17,936 nt of DNA from an uncultured Lachnospiraceae bacterium (lineage in GTDB: Bacteria > Bacillota > Clostridia > Lachnospirales > Lachnospiraceae). Each line of letters starts with the position of its first letter. The first letter of the stretch is position 1. Shown here in pieces: positions 7,406 to 14,450 of the stretch. Below the pieces are notes generated by a model. The model was not told the DNA's origin and did no database searches. It worked only from the letters and a program-made list of their open reading frames with translations. Where the stretch lies: the NCBI GenBank assembly GCA_949346185.1, contig CASGVX010000009.1:1-17936 (forward strand), in the 5' to 3' direction. The position numbers and the translations under genes are program-made.

Positions 7406-8332
7406 CTACTCAAATAATGGCGTGGAAAAATACCGCTCTGCCGTATCCGGCAGCACCGTAACCACAGTCTTTCCCTTTCCCAGCCTCTTCGCTAATTTCA
7501 GTGCAGCTGCCACATTCGTCCCGCTGGAGATGCCGCACATCAGCCCCTCCTTCACTGCCAAATCTTTTGCCGTCTGCAACGCCTCCTCGTCCGTGATAAT
7601 CACCACGTCCTCATAGATTTTCTGGTTCAGCACATCGGGAATGATGCCGTCTCCAATCCCCATCTGGATATGGGTGCCGATATTTCCCCCGGCAAGGATT
7701 GCTGCATTTTCCGGCTCCACCGCCCAGATTACCATGTGGGGATTCTGCGCCTTCAAGGTCTCTCCCACGCCAGTAATGGTGCCGCCGGTTCCGATGCCGG
7801 AGCAGAATCCATCTATAGGCCCCTCCGTCTGCTCCAATATCTCCAGCGCCGTGTGATGCCTGTGCACCATAGGGTTTGCCGGATTCTCAAACTGCTGGGG
7901 CACGAATACCTTTGGATTCTCCCGCTTCATCTTCTCCGCCGTCCTAGCGCACTCCTCGATGCACTCCCCGATATTTCCCGCATCATGAATCAGAATTACC
8001 TCCGCTCCATAATGCTCCACCAGAAGCCGCCGCTCCCTGCTCACCGAATCCGGCATAATGATAATCGTGCGATACCCCTTCACAGCCCCCACCAACGCCA
8101 GCCCAATCCCCTGATTTCCACTGGTGGGCTCCACAATGATGGAATCCGGCTTCAGCACGCCCTGCTCCTCTGCCCTGATAATCATATTGTACGCCGTCCT
8201 AGTCTTAATCGAACCGCCCACATTCAATCCCTCAAACTTCACCAGCACCCTGGCGCTGCCTTCCTCCGTCATGCGGTTCAACTGAATAATGGGAGTATGC
8301 CCAATGGCTTCCAAAATATTTTTATGTATCAT
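7406..8332 (-). CDS. Cysteine synthase family PLP enzyme
   Basis: A 308-residue fold-type II PLP enzyme of the O-acetylserine sulfhydrylase (CysK/CysM) family, which makes cysteine from O-acetylserine and sulfide. Seen: PLP lysine K43 in GGSIKTRTA, substrate loop TSGNQGIGLAL (70-80), phosphate-binding GTGGT (181-185), GISSGTN and the C-terminal LPDTAERYFST. Length is normal. Odd: the usual VKDR is IKTR and the usual TSGNTG is TSGNQG, so it may belong to a side branch with another amino-acid or sulfur substrate. Start: ATG at 8332 (M-I-H-K-N), ten bases after GGAAAGG. The frame stays open upstream to 8554, but that part is unlike the family. Its promoter at 8564-8592 leaves a leader of about 225 nt. 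Divergent from the glycosyltransferase gene. Confidence 0.9.
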   Translation of the reverse strand: MIHKNILEAIGHTPIIQLNRMTEEGSARVLVKFEGLNVGGSIKTRTAYNMIIRAEEQGVLKPDSIIVEPTSGNQGIGLALVGAVKGYRTIIIMPDSVSRERRLLVEHYGAEVILIHDAGNIGECIEECARTAEKMKRENPKVFVPQQFENPANPMVHRHHTALEILEQTEGPIDGFCSGIGTGGTITGVGETLKAQNPHMVIWAVEPENAAILAGGNIGTHIQMGIGDGIIPDVLNQKIYEDVVIITDEEALQTAKDLAVKEGLMCGISSGTNVAAALKLAKRLGKGKTVVTVLPDTAERYFSTPLFE

Positions 8333-8557
8333 AATACCCATGCCTTTCCAGCACCTGCAAACTTGAATGCGCATATAATGCGCTATGACGCAGGCACAAT
8401 ATTTGCTCCATTTCTGCACAATTTTTTGTGCAATTTCCCATGCACCAAACGTTTCCGGATATCTTTGCAGAACCATGCCACATCCTGCTACGCTTGATAT
8501 TATTCTCACAGTAAATATATTCCACTGCGCCCGTCTCATTCCCAAAAAATGCACAAT
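8333..8557 (-). promoter_or_regulatory. Long structured leader of the cysK-like gene
   Basis: About 225 nt between the inferred start site (near 8557) and the ATG. Hairpins are visible: TGCACAA-4 nt-TTGTGCA (8415-8432) and, near the ribosome site, GCGCAT-3 nt-ATGCGC inside an outer GCCTGC/GCAGGT pairing. No T-box (no AGGGTGG-type motif), SAM box or other known class was recognised. Two frames are open here. The one in phase with cysK has five Cys codons within about 20 codons. Another (8525-8322, GTG start) overlaps the cysK start. Confidence 0.4.
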
Positions 8558-8563
8558 ATAAGA

Positions 8564-8592
8564 ATTATACCAAATTTACGCCTATTTTTGAA
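8564..8592 (-). promoter_or_regulatory. Promoter of the cysK-like gene
   Basis: On the minus strand, TTCAAA (8592-8587), a 17-base spacer and a perfect TATAAT (8569-8564). It is back to back with the plus-strand glycosyltransferase promoter, with about 20 bases between the two -35 boxes. Confidence 0.65.
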
Positions 8593-8612
8593 GAGTTTTT
8601 TCCTATGTAAGA

Positions 8613-8640
8613 TTCACAAGCGCGCATTTTGTGTTATACT
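8613..8640 (+). promoter_or_regulatory. Promoter of the glycosyltransferase gene
   Basis: TTCACA (8613-8618), a 16-base spacer and TATACT (8635-8640). Transcription would start near 8647, giving a leader of only about 20 bases before the ATG at 8666. Confidence 0.65.
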
Positions 8641-8665
8641 CAAAACAAGAGAAAGGAGAATTTCC

Positions 8666-9940
8666 ATGAAACCAATCGGAATCGTTATTTGCAATTATAA
8701 CAAGAGCAGTTTCGTCCTAGACTGCATTAAGAGCATATTAGAGAGCAATGTGGACAATTATGACATCTACGTGGTGGACAACGCTTCCACAGACGACAGC
8801 GTGGAGCAGATTAATAAAAACTACGCAGAGCAGGTGACGCTGATAGAGAATGAGGAAAACCTAGGCGGCTCCGGTGGTTTCAACACCGGCCTGCGCATCC
8901 TGCGAGACAAGGGTTACCAGTATTTCATGTGCCTAGATGATGATGCCATGATAGACGAAGATGCCCTCCATGCACTGCATGAATATATGGAAGCCAATCC
9001 CGACGTGGGAATGGCAGGGTGTCGGGTATACCACATGCAGATGCCGGAATATATCCAGCAGTGCGGCCTCACCATCGACTTTGACAACTGCACTGCCCAG
9101 ACCTTATATGCAGACACCTTGGAGGACGGCACCCTCCCGGATGTGGTTCCCTGCGATACCGTGGCCACCTGCGCCGTGATGGTGCGGGGTTCTGCCATCC
9201 GGGATACAGACGTGGGCATCATGCCAGAGGACAACTTCATCTACTGGGACGATATGGAATGGGGGCACCGAATGCACTTGGCAGGCTACCGCACCGTCAC
9301 TCTGGGCAGTGCCAAGGCACTCCACCAGATGGGAGCCAATGTAAAAAAGCCCACCACCTTCCTCAATTATTATATGTGGCGCAACTGCACCAATTTCTTC
9401 ATGCGATATACTCCCGAAGAGAAGCTGGAGAAGATGAGCCTGAGAGCGCTGGGAGGCATCTTCGATGCCATGTACGAGAGCATGTTCCGAGAGGAACACA
9501 ACAATATGCAGACCATCTCCTACGCCCTGCAGGATGCATTGCAGGGGGTGCGGGGGAAGGCGGCAGAATACAAGATCCTCCCCAACGATGCCAACGATGA
9601 CAAACTCACCGCCTACGTCCAGAACAAGCATACCTACTTCCTAGTAGAGGACGGATTCAGCGAAGATGCCCTGTACCTGAGAAATTTCCTTAAACAAGCA
9701 AACCCGGCCCTCTCTGAGACGACCCAGCGGGACCAGGCTGATATGATTTTCCACCTGTGCCAGAATATCTTCCGCATCAACGACCTGACCTTGGAAAAGA
9801 TTTATATTGACGGGGAGAGAAATTGCATCCTGGACCAGGACGATGCATTGATGATTAAAAACTATGGCTACAGCAAGAGCCTGTTCCTCTACATGAACCA
9901 AGGCGTTTTCCTTGCCGCCGCCAGAAAATTGCGGAGATAA
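8666..9940 (+). CDS. GT2 glycosyltransferase, probable galactofuranosyltransferase
   Basis: A 424-residue cytoplasmic or membrane-associated glycosyltransferase with a GT-A fold. Seen: N-terminal nucleotide-binding strand IGIVICNYNKS, VVDNASTDDS, the NLGGSGGFNTG block, metal-binding DDD (91-93), the acceptor/catalytic block IYWDDMEWGHRMHLAGY (WDD at 194-196) and a later His (H220). WDD.E with DDD is typical of GT2 enzymes such as rhamnosyl- and galactofuranosyltransferases (GlfT-like). The C-terminal 170 residues are not recognised. Inference: it uses the UDP-galactofuranose made by glf 1.4 kb away. Rhamnose remains possible. Start: ATG at 8666, seven bases after GAAAGGAG. An upstream in-frame ATG (8549) lies before the promoter and is rejected. 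Its stop is one base from the stop of the convergent permease gene. Confidence 0.9.
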   Translation: MKPIGIVICNYNKSSFVLDCIKSILESNVDNYDIYVVDNASTDDSVEQINKNYAEQVTLIENEENLGGSGGFNTGLRILRDKGYQYFMCLDDDAMIDEDALHALHEYMEANPDVGMAGCRVYHMQMPEYIQQCGLTIDFDNCTAQTLYADTLEDGTLPDVVPCDTVATCAVMVRGSAIRDTDVGIMPEDNFIYWDDMEWGHRMHLAGYRTVTLGSAKALHQMGANVKKPTTFLNYYMWRNCTNFFMRYTPEEKLEKMSLRALGGIFDAMYESMFREEHNNMQTISYALQDALQGVRGKAAEYKILPNDANDDKLTAYVQNKHTYFLVEDGFSEDALYLRNFLKQANPALSETTQRDQADMIFHLCQNIFRINDLTLEKIYIDGERNCILDQDDALMIKNYGYSKSLFLYMNQGVFLAAARKLRR

Positions 9941-9941
9941 A

Positions 9942-10640
9942 CTATGCTTTCCCCTCCATGCTCAAGCGCTTTCCAATAGCCATAGAGGAAACCGGCACCT
10001 TGTACAGCAACCTTCTAATGGCTCCGCCAACCACTACTCCTGCCATATAGAAGAGGAAGGCTGCCAAGATTCCCTGCCCCTTTGTGAGATGCCATGTCAC
10101 CTCCCCGAAGGGATTCAAAATCCAGGTGCTGGCTATTCCATATGCCATCATTGACACCATAAAGATGGCAGTGAATGCCCAATAGTATTTATAGCATCCT
10201 GCCACATAGCACATAAGCACAAAAGCCAGCCCGCCTGCGCAAAACATGATATTCCCCGTGGGAACAGAGACGATGCCATCATACATATCATGATTTAAAA
10301 TTAATTGGTCAGGATAGTACGGCCTGAGTTGCGTCAGCACATAATACATAGCCAGCACTATCAATACGGAGACATCTACCAGCAGATCCGGAACGTACAC
10401 CGTCATCCAACGCCTCATGTCCGCAGAAGAAATCATCTTCACATAATCCAGACCGTAGAGTATCTGACACAGGAAGATCGGCAGCATCAGAGGAAACAAT
10501 AGATCAATTCCGATCGAAGTTATTCCTGTCACCTTGGCAAACAGCCCAAACACCAAAAAACCAAATCCCAATACTATATTCAACGTTACCTGATGCCCAT
10601 ATTTAATCAGTTGGATAACCTTCTTCACATTACGCATCAT
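9942..10640 (-). CDS. ABC-2-type permease subunit (second)
   Basis: A 232-residue membrane protein with about six hydrophobic segments (roughly residues 17-38, 42-63, 85-106, 124-150, 153-170 and 186-208) and basic ends. No known signature motif was recognised. It is called a permease because it overlaps another six-segment protein that follows an ABC ATPase gene, the layout of YtrA-type GntR/ABC operons. Start: ATG at 10640 or 10637 (adjacent), after AAGGAGG; it overlaps the end of the first permease gene by 11 bases, so the two are translationally coupled. The substrate is unknown: such systems export or sense antibiotics, lipids or small peptides. Its stop faces the glycosyltransferase stop with a single base between. 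Confidence 0.8.
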   Translation of the reverse strand: MMRNVKKVIQLIKYGHQVTLNIVLGFGFLVFGLFAKVTGITSIGIDLLFPLMLPIFLCQILYGLDYVKMISSADMRRWMTVYVPDLLVDVSVLIVLAMYYVLTQLRPYYPDQLILNHDMYDGIVSVPTGNIMFCAGGLAFVLMCYVAGCYKYYWAFTAIFMVSMMAYGIASTWILNPFGEVTWHLTKGQGILAAFLFYMAGVVVGGAIRRLLYKVPVSSMAIGKRLSMEGKA

Positions 10641-11286
10641 AATATCCCTCCTTCACTTTCTTCATCAAAAACCAAATCTGCCCGGCAACAGATATCACAA
10701 ATAGCACTATAAACACCAAGCAAATCCATTTCATATCCATTTCAAACTGCTTGGTCAGCAGCATAATCACCCACGCCGGAAGGCTCAGCAACATGTACAT
10801 CACCCCATACTGAACCGCCCGATTGTCTATCACACGAATAATCCACAAGGCAACGCTCATCAAAAATGCAGCGGAGGTCAAGACACAGAAAAACAGCTTA
10901 ATCAGCATCTCGTCCAATTCTCCTCCCTGCTTCGCCAGACTGGCTACATACACCACGGCCGCCAGAACGAGCAGATACAGCAGACGACGAATCCAGTCTA
11001 CGGCGAGAGCGCGGTTCACCATCCCCCGCCCCTTCGCGGAGGCCATCATATATTCCATCCTTCCAGCGTTTCCCTTTGCGGCAAACCCGCTGAACACGAA
11101 CATGTCAATCATGCATTCTACTGCCAGCATCACAGTGGGCATCATCAGCATTAGCACCATCATGTCAAAAAGCAGTTGGCCACCGAAAAAAAGCGCAAAC
11201 ATTGATGCCGGATACACAAGATATATGATCCACTTCATATAGCTTCTTGGAAAAAAAGCATGATAGCTCTGCAAATACTTTTTCAT
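10630..11286 (-). CDS. ABC-2-type permease subunit (first)
   Basis: A 218-residue membrane protein with about six hydrophobic segments (roughly 18-38, 42-65, 100-120, 130-152, 158-180 and 190-210). A charged loop around residues 70-98 lies between segments two and three. No motif identifies the substrate. Start: ATG at 11286 after GGAGGGG, 20 bases behind the ATPase stop. The 3' end overlaps the second permease gene. The two permeases are of similar size and may form a heterodimer with the ATPase. Function is inferred from operon context, not from sequence similarity that could be checked here. Confidence 0.8.
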   Translation of the reverse strand: MKKYLQSYHAFFPRSYMKWIIYLVYPASMFALFFGGQLLFDMMVLMLMMPTVMLAVECMIDMFVFSGFAAKGNAGRMEYMMASAKGRGMVNRALAVDWIRRLLYLLVLAAVVYVASLAKQGGELDEMLIKLFFCVLTSAAFLMSVALWIIRVIDNRAVQYGVMYMLLSLPAWVIMLLTKQFEMDMKWICLVFIVLFVISVAGQIWFLMKKVKEGYYDA

Positions 11287-11306
11287 CTTCGCTCACCCCT
11301 CCCCCA

Positions 11307-12200
11307 TTAAGACTGCAGACTCGTGTAATGCTTCATCACCGCCACGCTTATCTGGGACAGGGTGGGCACCTCCGTAGCCACGTCCATGCCCGCAAGCTTA
11401 TCAAGTTCCTTCGCCAGACAGATTCCCTCAAAGCCAAAACTATTCTGCTGGAAACTGAACAGAATCCGGCTTGCCTTTTCGGCATCCCCGCTCTCCCCCT
11501 TCACGGCCACATATTTCTCTTTCAGTTCCTCCACAAATCCCTGCTCCACAACCTGCCCCTTTTCCATGATAATGGCATAATCCGTCACATTCTCCATATC
11601 GGCAATATTGTGGGTGGAGAAGAATGCGCTCTTCTCGCCTGCCCCCTGATGGATATACTCCCGAATCATGGCGCAAAGCTTATCCCGCATCAGAGGATCC
11701 AAGGGAGAGGCGGGCTCATCCAGAAGAAGCATCCTGGTATCCCTGGCAAAGACGCTGGCAAGCATCACCTTCATCCTCATGCCATCGGAAAGCTTGCTGA
11801 TTCTCTTCTCCTTCTTATTCTTTCCCTCCGGCTCCTTCACCGCCAATTCCTGCAAAAGCGCCTGATATCTTTCCTCGTCAAAATTATCAAAGAGAAGCGC
11901 CCCCACATTTCCCACCTGACTGATGCTCCAATTTGGCATGAAATAACCGCTGGTGCTGGTGTAGCCAATCAGTTCCCGTATCTTCTTTTCATCCTTTTCC
12001 CCTTGAAAATAATCAATCTCCCCGGTATAATCCAGTCTGGTACCGGAAATCAAATGGAACAGCGTACTCTTCCCCGCGCCATTCTCCCCAATCAGGGCTG
12101 TGGAAAATCCCTTGGGAATGATTAGTTCTGGTATATCTAATGCAAACCCCTTAAATTTCTTCTTCAAATTTCTCATCGTCAAAATGGATTCTATGTTCAT
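11307..12200 (-). CDS. ABC transporter ATP-binding protein (YtrB-like)
   Basis: A 297-residue ATPase. Seen: Walker A GENGAGKST (38-46), signature LSDGM (137-141), which is a variant of LSGGQ common in ABC-2 exporters, Walker B MLLLDEP (157-163), D-loop SPLD and switch His197 in STHN. About 60 further residues follow the nucleotide-binding domain. It powers the two downstream membrane proteins. Start: ATG at 12200, seven bases after AGGAGG and overlapping the GntR stop (TGATG); the adjacent ATG at 12203 is the alternative. Co-regulated with the GntR gene in front of it. Such operons in B. subtilis (ytr) respond to cell-wall-active antibiotics; the inducer here is unknown. Confidence 0.95.
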   Translation of the reverse strand: MNIESILTMRNLKKKFKGFALDIPELIIPKGFSTALIGENGAGKSTLFHLISGTRLDYTGEIDYFQGEKDEKKIRELIGYTSTSGYFMPNWSISQVGNVGALLFDNFDEERYQALLQELAVKEPEGKNKKEKRISKLSDGMRMKVMLASVFARDTRMLLLDEPASPLDPLMRDKLCAMIREYIHQGAGEKSAFFSTHNIADMENVTDYAIIMEKGQVVEQGFVEELKEKYVAVKGESGDAEKASRILFSFQQNSFGFEGICLAKELDKLAGMDVATEVPTLSQISVAVMKHYTSLQS

Positions 12201-12562
12201 CATCCTTCCTCCTCTAACAAAATATTTAATATTCCCAGCAGTTCCTGATCTGAAATACCCGCAATCCTCGCCGCCGAGATGGCGTTCGCCAAATGTTCCT
12301 CCATCTTCCTCATATGCTGCTCCTTCAGCATCTCACTGTCCTGAGCATTCACATAATATCCCTTTCCCTGTACCGCAGTGACCAATCCCTGCCGCTCCAA
12401 CTCCTCATATGCCTTCATCGTGGTAATCACACTGATGCGCAGTTCCTTCGCCAAGCCCCGAATTGATGGAAGATACTCCCCCTGCTTCTTCTTCGCCGCA
12501 AGTATTTCTTCTCGAAACTGGCTGGCAATCTGCTGATAAATCGGAACGCCAGTGTTCTGCAT
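12200..12562 (-). CDS. GntR-family (YtrA-type) transcriptional repressor
   Basis: A 120-residue regulator. The N-terminal winged helix-turn-helix (about 8-75) shows the family pattern PIYQQIASQFREEI, LPSIRGLAKEL, TTMKAYEELERQGLV and GKGYYV. The short helical C-terminal tail of about 45 residues, too small for a ligand-binding domain, is the mark of the YtrA subfamily. It heads an ABC-transporter operon and is expected to repress it. Start: ATG at 12562 after GGGAG; longer in-frame starts (up to 12622) lie upstream of this ribosome site. A near-consensus promoter and a palindrome over its -10 lie about 75-120 bases upstream, suggesting autoregulation. The translational overlap with the ATPase gene keeps the products in step. 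Confidence 0.95.
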   Translation of the reverse strand: MQNTGVPIYQQIASQFREEILAAKKKQGEYLPSIRGLAKELRISVITTMKAYEELERQGLVTAVQGKGYYVNAQDSEMLKEQHMRKMEEHLANAISAARIAGISDQELLGILNILLEEEG

Positions 12563-12638
12563 AATCTTCACTCCCTCACCTGCCTTTCCTCCATGATGCC
12601 ATGCCAACCATTTTTGCCTCATGCACGGCTTCTTAACT

Positions 12639-12659
12639 GTTTATATGTTATATATACAC
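12639..12659. promoter_or_regulatory. Probable GntR operator
   Basis: A 21-bp imperfect palindrome, GTTTATAT-5 nt-ATATACAC, whose arms match at 7 of 8 positions. It covers the -10 box of the promoter of the GntR/ABC operon. YtrA-type repressors bind such AT-rich dyads in their own promoter. That this one is bound is inference. Confidence 0.5.
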
Positions 12660-12679
12660 CTTTAACAGCTAAATGTCAA
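12651..12679 (-). promoter_or_regulatory. Promoter of the GntR/ABC operon
   Basis: On the minus strand, a perfect TTGACA (12679-12674), a 17-base spacer and TATATA (12656-12651). The match is near consensus, which would give strong transcription unless repressed. Confidence 0.8.
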
Positions 12680-12937
12680 TAGTTTTTTTTAAATTTTTTC
12701 TTTTCCTTTCCCATTCGATTGCATTTCCAATAAATACTATTATCTTATGTACAAGTCCCGCGATTCTGCTCTTTTTGCAAATAGACTGTAAATAGCAACA
12801 TGTTTCCAAATAATATGCAACATAGATTCTATTTCTCCACAAATACTATCATTGTAACCCATTCATTTCATTCATGCAAAATGCTAATTCCCATCATCGA
12901 ACAAGTGCATGAACCCAGCAAAATACGGAGGTCTACC
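12680..12937. other. Gene-free AT-rich region before the cotJ operon
   Basis: Between the GntR promoter and the CotJ start I see no gene, hairpin or repeat. It begins with long T and A runs. The cotJ operon is expected to be read by the sporulation factor sigma-E, but no convincing sigma-E -35/-10 pair could be picked by eye. A ribosome site CGGAGGT (12926-12932) precedes the ATG. Confidence 0.5.
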
Positions 12938-13387
12938 ATGAGTATATTAGACGAATGCTGTAAGACCAGCGAATCTCTTGCCATGGCATCTGTTCCCATG
13001 CAGGAGTGGTGCGAGCCTTACGACTGGAACACCGCCTTATCCAAAGGAACCATTTTTCCCTGTCTGAATATGGAATTTTTCCGGGCGCAGGACATCCCAT
13101 GTTCCATCTGCAGCGAAAGCCAAAGCCCCCAGGCAAAGAAACTGAATGAAATCAATACCATCAGCTTCGCCGTCAACGACTTGACGCTCTATCTGGACAC
13201 CCACCCCACCTGCGAGAAGGGGCTGTCCCTTTTAAAAGAGTTATTAAAAAAACGTTTGGATTTATTGGCAGAATATGCGGAAGAATATGTTCCGCTAACC
13301 CATTTATCCATGATTACAGGAACCCCGGACACCTGCGAATATGGCTGGCCTGAAGGCCCCCTGCCATGGGAAGGAGGACACATCTGA
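12938..13387 (+). CDS. Fused CotJA-CotJB spore coat protein
   Basis: A 149-residue protein. Residues about 10-55 match the CotJA pattern (LAMASVPMQEWCEPYDW followed by ALSKGTIFPCLNMEFF). Residues about 68-149 match CotJB (ISFAVNDLTLYLDTHP, a helical middle, and the ending GWPEGPLPWEGG). In Bacillus and most clostridia these are two separate adjacent genes. Here they form one frame, with no stop, internal ribosome site or start codon at the junction (Cys-rich linker around residues 53-66). Products belong to the inner spore coat and are made in the mother cell. Start: ATG at 12938 after CGGAGGT. Its TGA overlaps the ATG of cotJC by one base. The fusion is seen directly; the domain names rest on recalled family patterns. 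Confidence 0.85.
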   Translation: MSILDECCKTSESLAMASVPMQEWCEPYDWNTALSKGTIFPCLNMEFFRAQDIPCSICSESQSPQAKKLNEINTISFAVNDLTLYLDTHPTCEKGLSLLKELLKKRLDLLAEYAEEYVPLTHLSMITGTPDTCEYGWPEGPLPWEGGHI

Positions 13388-14010
13388 TGTGGTGCTATGA
13401 AAAAAGACTGCAGTTTCCCGTAAAAATCAACAAGACCTGCCCCAAGACCGCCCAGCTGATCATCAGCCAGTACGGCGGTCCCGACGGAGAATTGTCTGCG
13501 TCAATGCGATACCTGGCACAGCGTTACAGCATGCCGGTAAAGAAGGTGGGCGGTCTGCTGACAGATATTGGAACAGAGGAGATTAATCATATGGAAATCA
13601 TCTGCTCCATGGTTTACCAGCTCACGAAGAACCTCACCCCGGAACAGGCAAAAACTGCCGGATTCGACGCCTACTATATCGACCACACTGCCGGCCTCTG
13701 GCCCCAGGCTGCCGCTGGCGTCCCCTTCACTTCCCTAGAGTTCCAATCCAAGGGAGATGCGATGACAGACCTTTTCGAGAATCTCGCCGCAGAGCAGAAA
13801 GCCCGCACCGTGTACGAAAACCTTCTTCGGGTCATCGACGAACCAGACGTGCGGGAACCCTTGAAGTTCCTGCGCGCCAGAGAGATCGTCCATTTCCAGC
13901 GTTTCGGCGAGGCTTTGGAGATGACCAAGCAGAAGTTGGACAGCAAGAACTTTTATTACTTCAATCCTGAATTTGACAAAGAGATGTTTAAGAGCGAAAA
14001 AGAAAACTAA
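13387..14010 (+). CDS. cotJC: CotJC, manganese catalase-like spore coat protein
   Basis: A 207-residue member of the manganese-catalase (ferritin-like four-helix) family. Seen: the N-terminal WCYEKRLQFPVKI, and di-metal ligand candidates E35 (GPDGELSAS), E65 and H68 (GTEEINHME), E136 (AAEQKAR), and E166/H169 (AREIVHFQRFGEAL). All expected ligands are present, so catalase-like chemistry on hydrogen peroxide is plausible in the spore coat. Length fits CotJC (about 190-215). Start: ATG at 13387, nine bases after AAGGAGG, overlapping the stop of the CotJA-CotJB gene, so the two are coupled. A rho-independent terminator follows 41 bases after the stop. Shows that the organism, or its recent ancestor, makes spores. 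Confidence 0.95.
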   Translation: MWCYEKRLQFPVKINKTCPKTAQLIISQYGGPDGELSASMRYLAQRYSMPVKKVGGLLTDIGTEEINHMEIICSMVYQLTKNLTPEQAKTAGFDAYYIDHTAGLWPQAAAGVPFTSLEFQSKGDAMTDLFENLAAEQKARTVYENLLRVIDEPDVREPLKFLRAREIVHFQRFGEALEMTKQKLDSKNFYYFNPEFDKEMFKSEKEN

Positions 14011-14051
14011 GACCTAGGACTTTGATTTTAAGAAAGCAATATCTGATGAAG

Positions 14052-14087
14052 CGGTATAACTCCTATTTAGGGGTTATACCGTTTTTT
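14052..14087 (+). terminator. Rho-independent terminator of the cotJ operon
   Basis: A perfect 9-bp stem CGGTATAAC/GTTATACCG (14052-14060 with 14073-14081), with a further CC/GG pair inside, followed by six T. Confidence 0.9.
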
Positions 14088-14137
14088 CCTGTCCTTATGC
14101 GCCTACCATTTTGCCATTCTAGGCAGCCTCCACAGGA

Positions 14138-14403
14138 ATGGACGGACGGCAGCCATGCGGAGTTTATGTTGGAGAACATGACGTGGATTATATTTATGCC
14201 AAGGCGGAAGTAACGGTTCAGAACGGAACAATCACAAGGATTGATATTTTAAAACATAAGAATGAGCGTGGAAAACTCGCAGAAATTGTTGTGGACAGAA
14301 TCATTACAGAACAGAAAAAAAGGTTGATGCCATATCGGGTGCGACAAATTCAAGCACTGTCATTAAGAAAACTGTTGAAAATGCCCTCATGGGCGCAAAA
14401 TGA
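14138..14403 (+). pseudogene. Frameshifted FMN-binding-domain remnant
   Basis: Two reading frames together spell one FMN_bind domain (the fold of RnfG/NqrC-type flavin proteins). The first frame (from 14138) gives GVYVGEHDVDYIYAKAEV and TVQNGTITRIDILKHKNE. At a run of seven A (14315-14321) the match jumps frame, and from 14323 it reads VDAISGATNSSTVIKK and ends in NALMGAK with a TGA at 14401-14403. DAISGAT fits the Dxx(S/T)GA(T/S) flavin-attachment motif. One extra A would restore the frame. The N-terminus (signal peptide or lipobox) is missing, and the region begins just behind the cotJ terminator with no promoter or ribosome site. So it is decayed beyond one frameshift. Confidence 0.8.
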
Positions 14404-14404
14404 G

Positions 14405-14446
14405 AAAAGAATCGCTTACCGCAAACATCGGCTAAGCGATTCTTTT
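14405..14446. terminator. Bidirectional terminator
   Basis: A perfect 14-bp stem (AAAAGAATCGCTTA, 14405-14418, with 14433-14446), extended by CCG/CGG, with a 7-base loop. A-rich on one side and T-rich on the other, so it can end transcription both from the FMN-binding remnant (plus) and from the ATPase gene (minus, stop at 14451). Confidence 0.9.
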
Positions 14447-14450
14447 CCCC

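Noticed and set aside
7670..8497. Plus-strand open frame of 275 codons opposite the cysK-like gene
   Set aside because: Antisense shadow; no recognisable domain and no upstream ribosome site.
8333..8557. T-box or SAM riboswitch before the cysK-like gene
   Set aside because: No T-box AGGGTGG-type bulge sequence and no SAM-box core could be found, and no terminator/antiterminator pair with a T-run.
8549..8665. N-terminal extension of the glycosyltransferase
   Set aside because: It starts upstream of the promoter boxes, and the GT-A fold begins at the ATG at 8666, which has a good ribosome site.
11247..12125. Plus-strand open frame of 292 codons opposite the ABC ATPase
   Set aside because: Antisense to a gene with all ABC motifs; composition is typical of a shadow frame.
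12800..12937. Upstream in-frame extension of the CotJA-CotJB gene and a sigma-E promoter within it
   Set aside because: The ATG at 12938 has a clear ribosome site and matches the CotJA length; no sigma-E -35/-10 pair with 14-base spacing was convincing.
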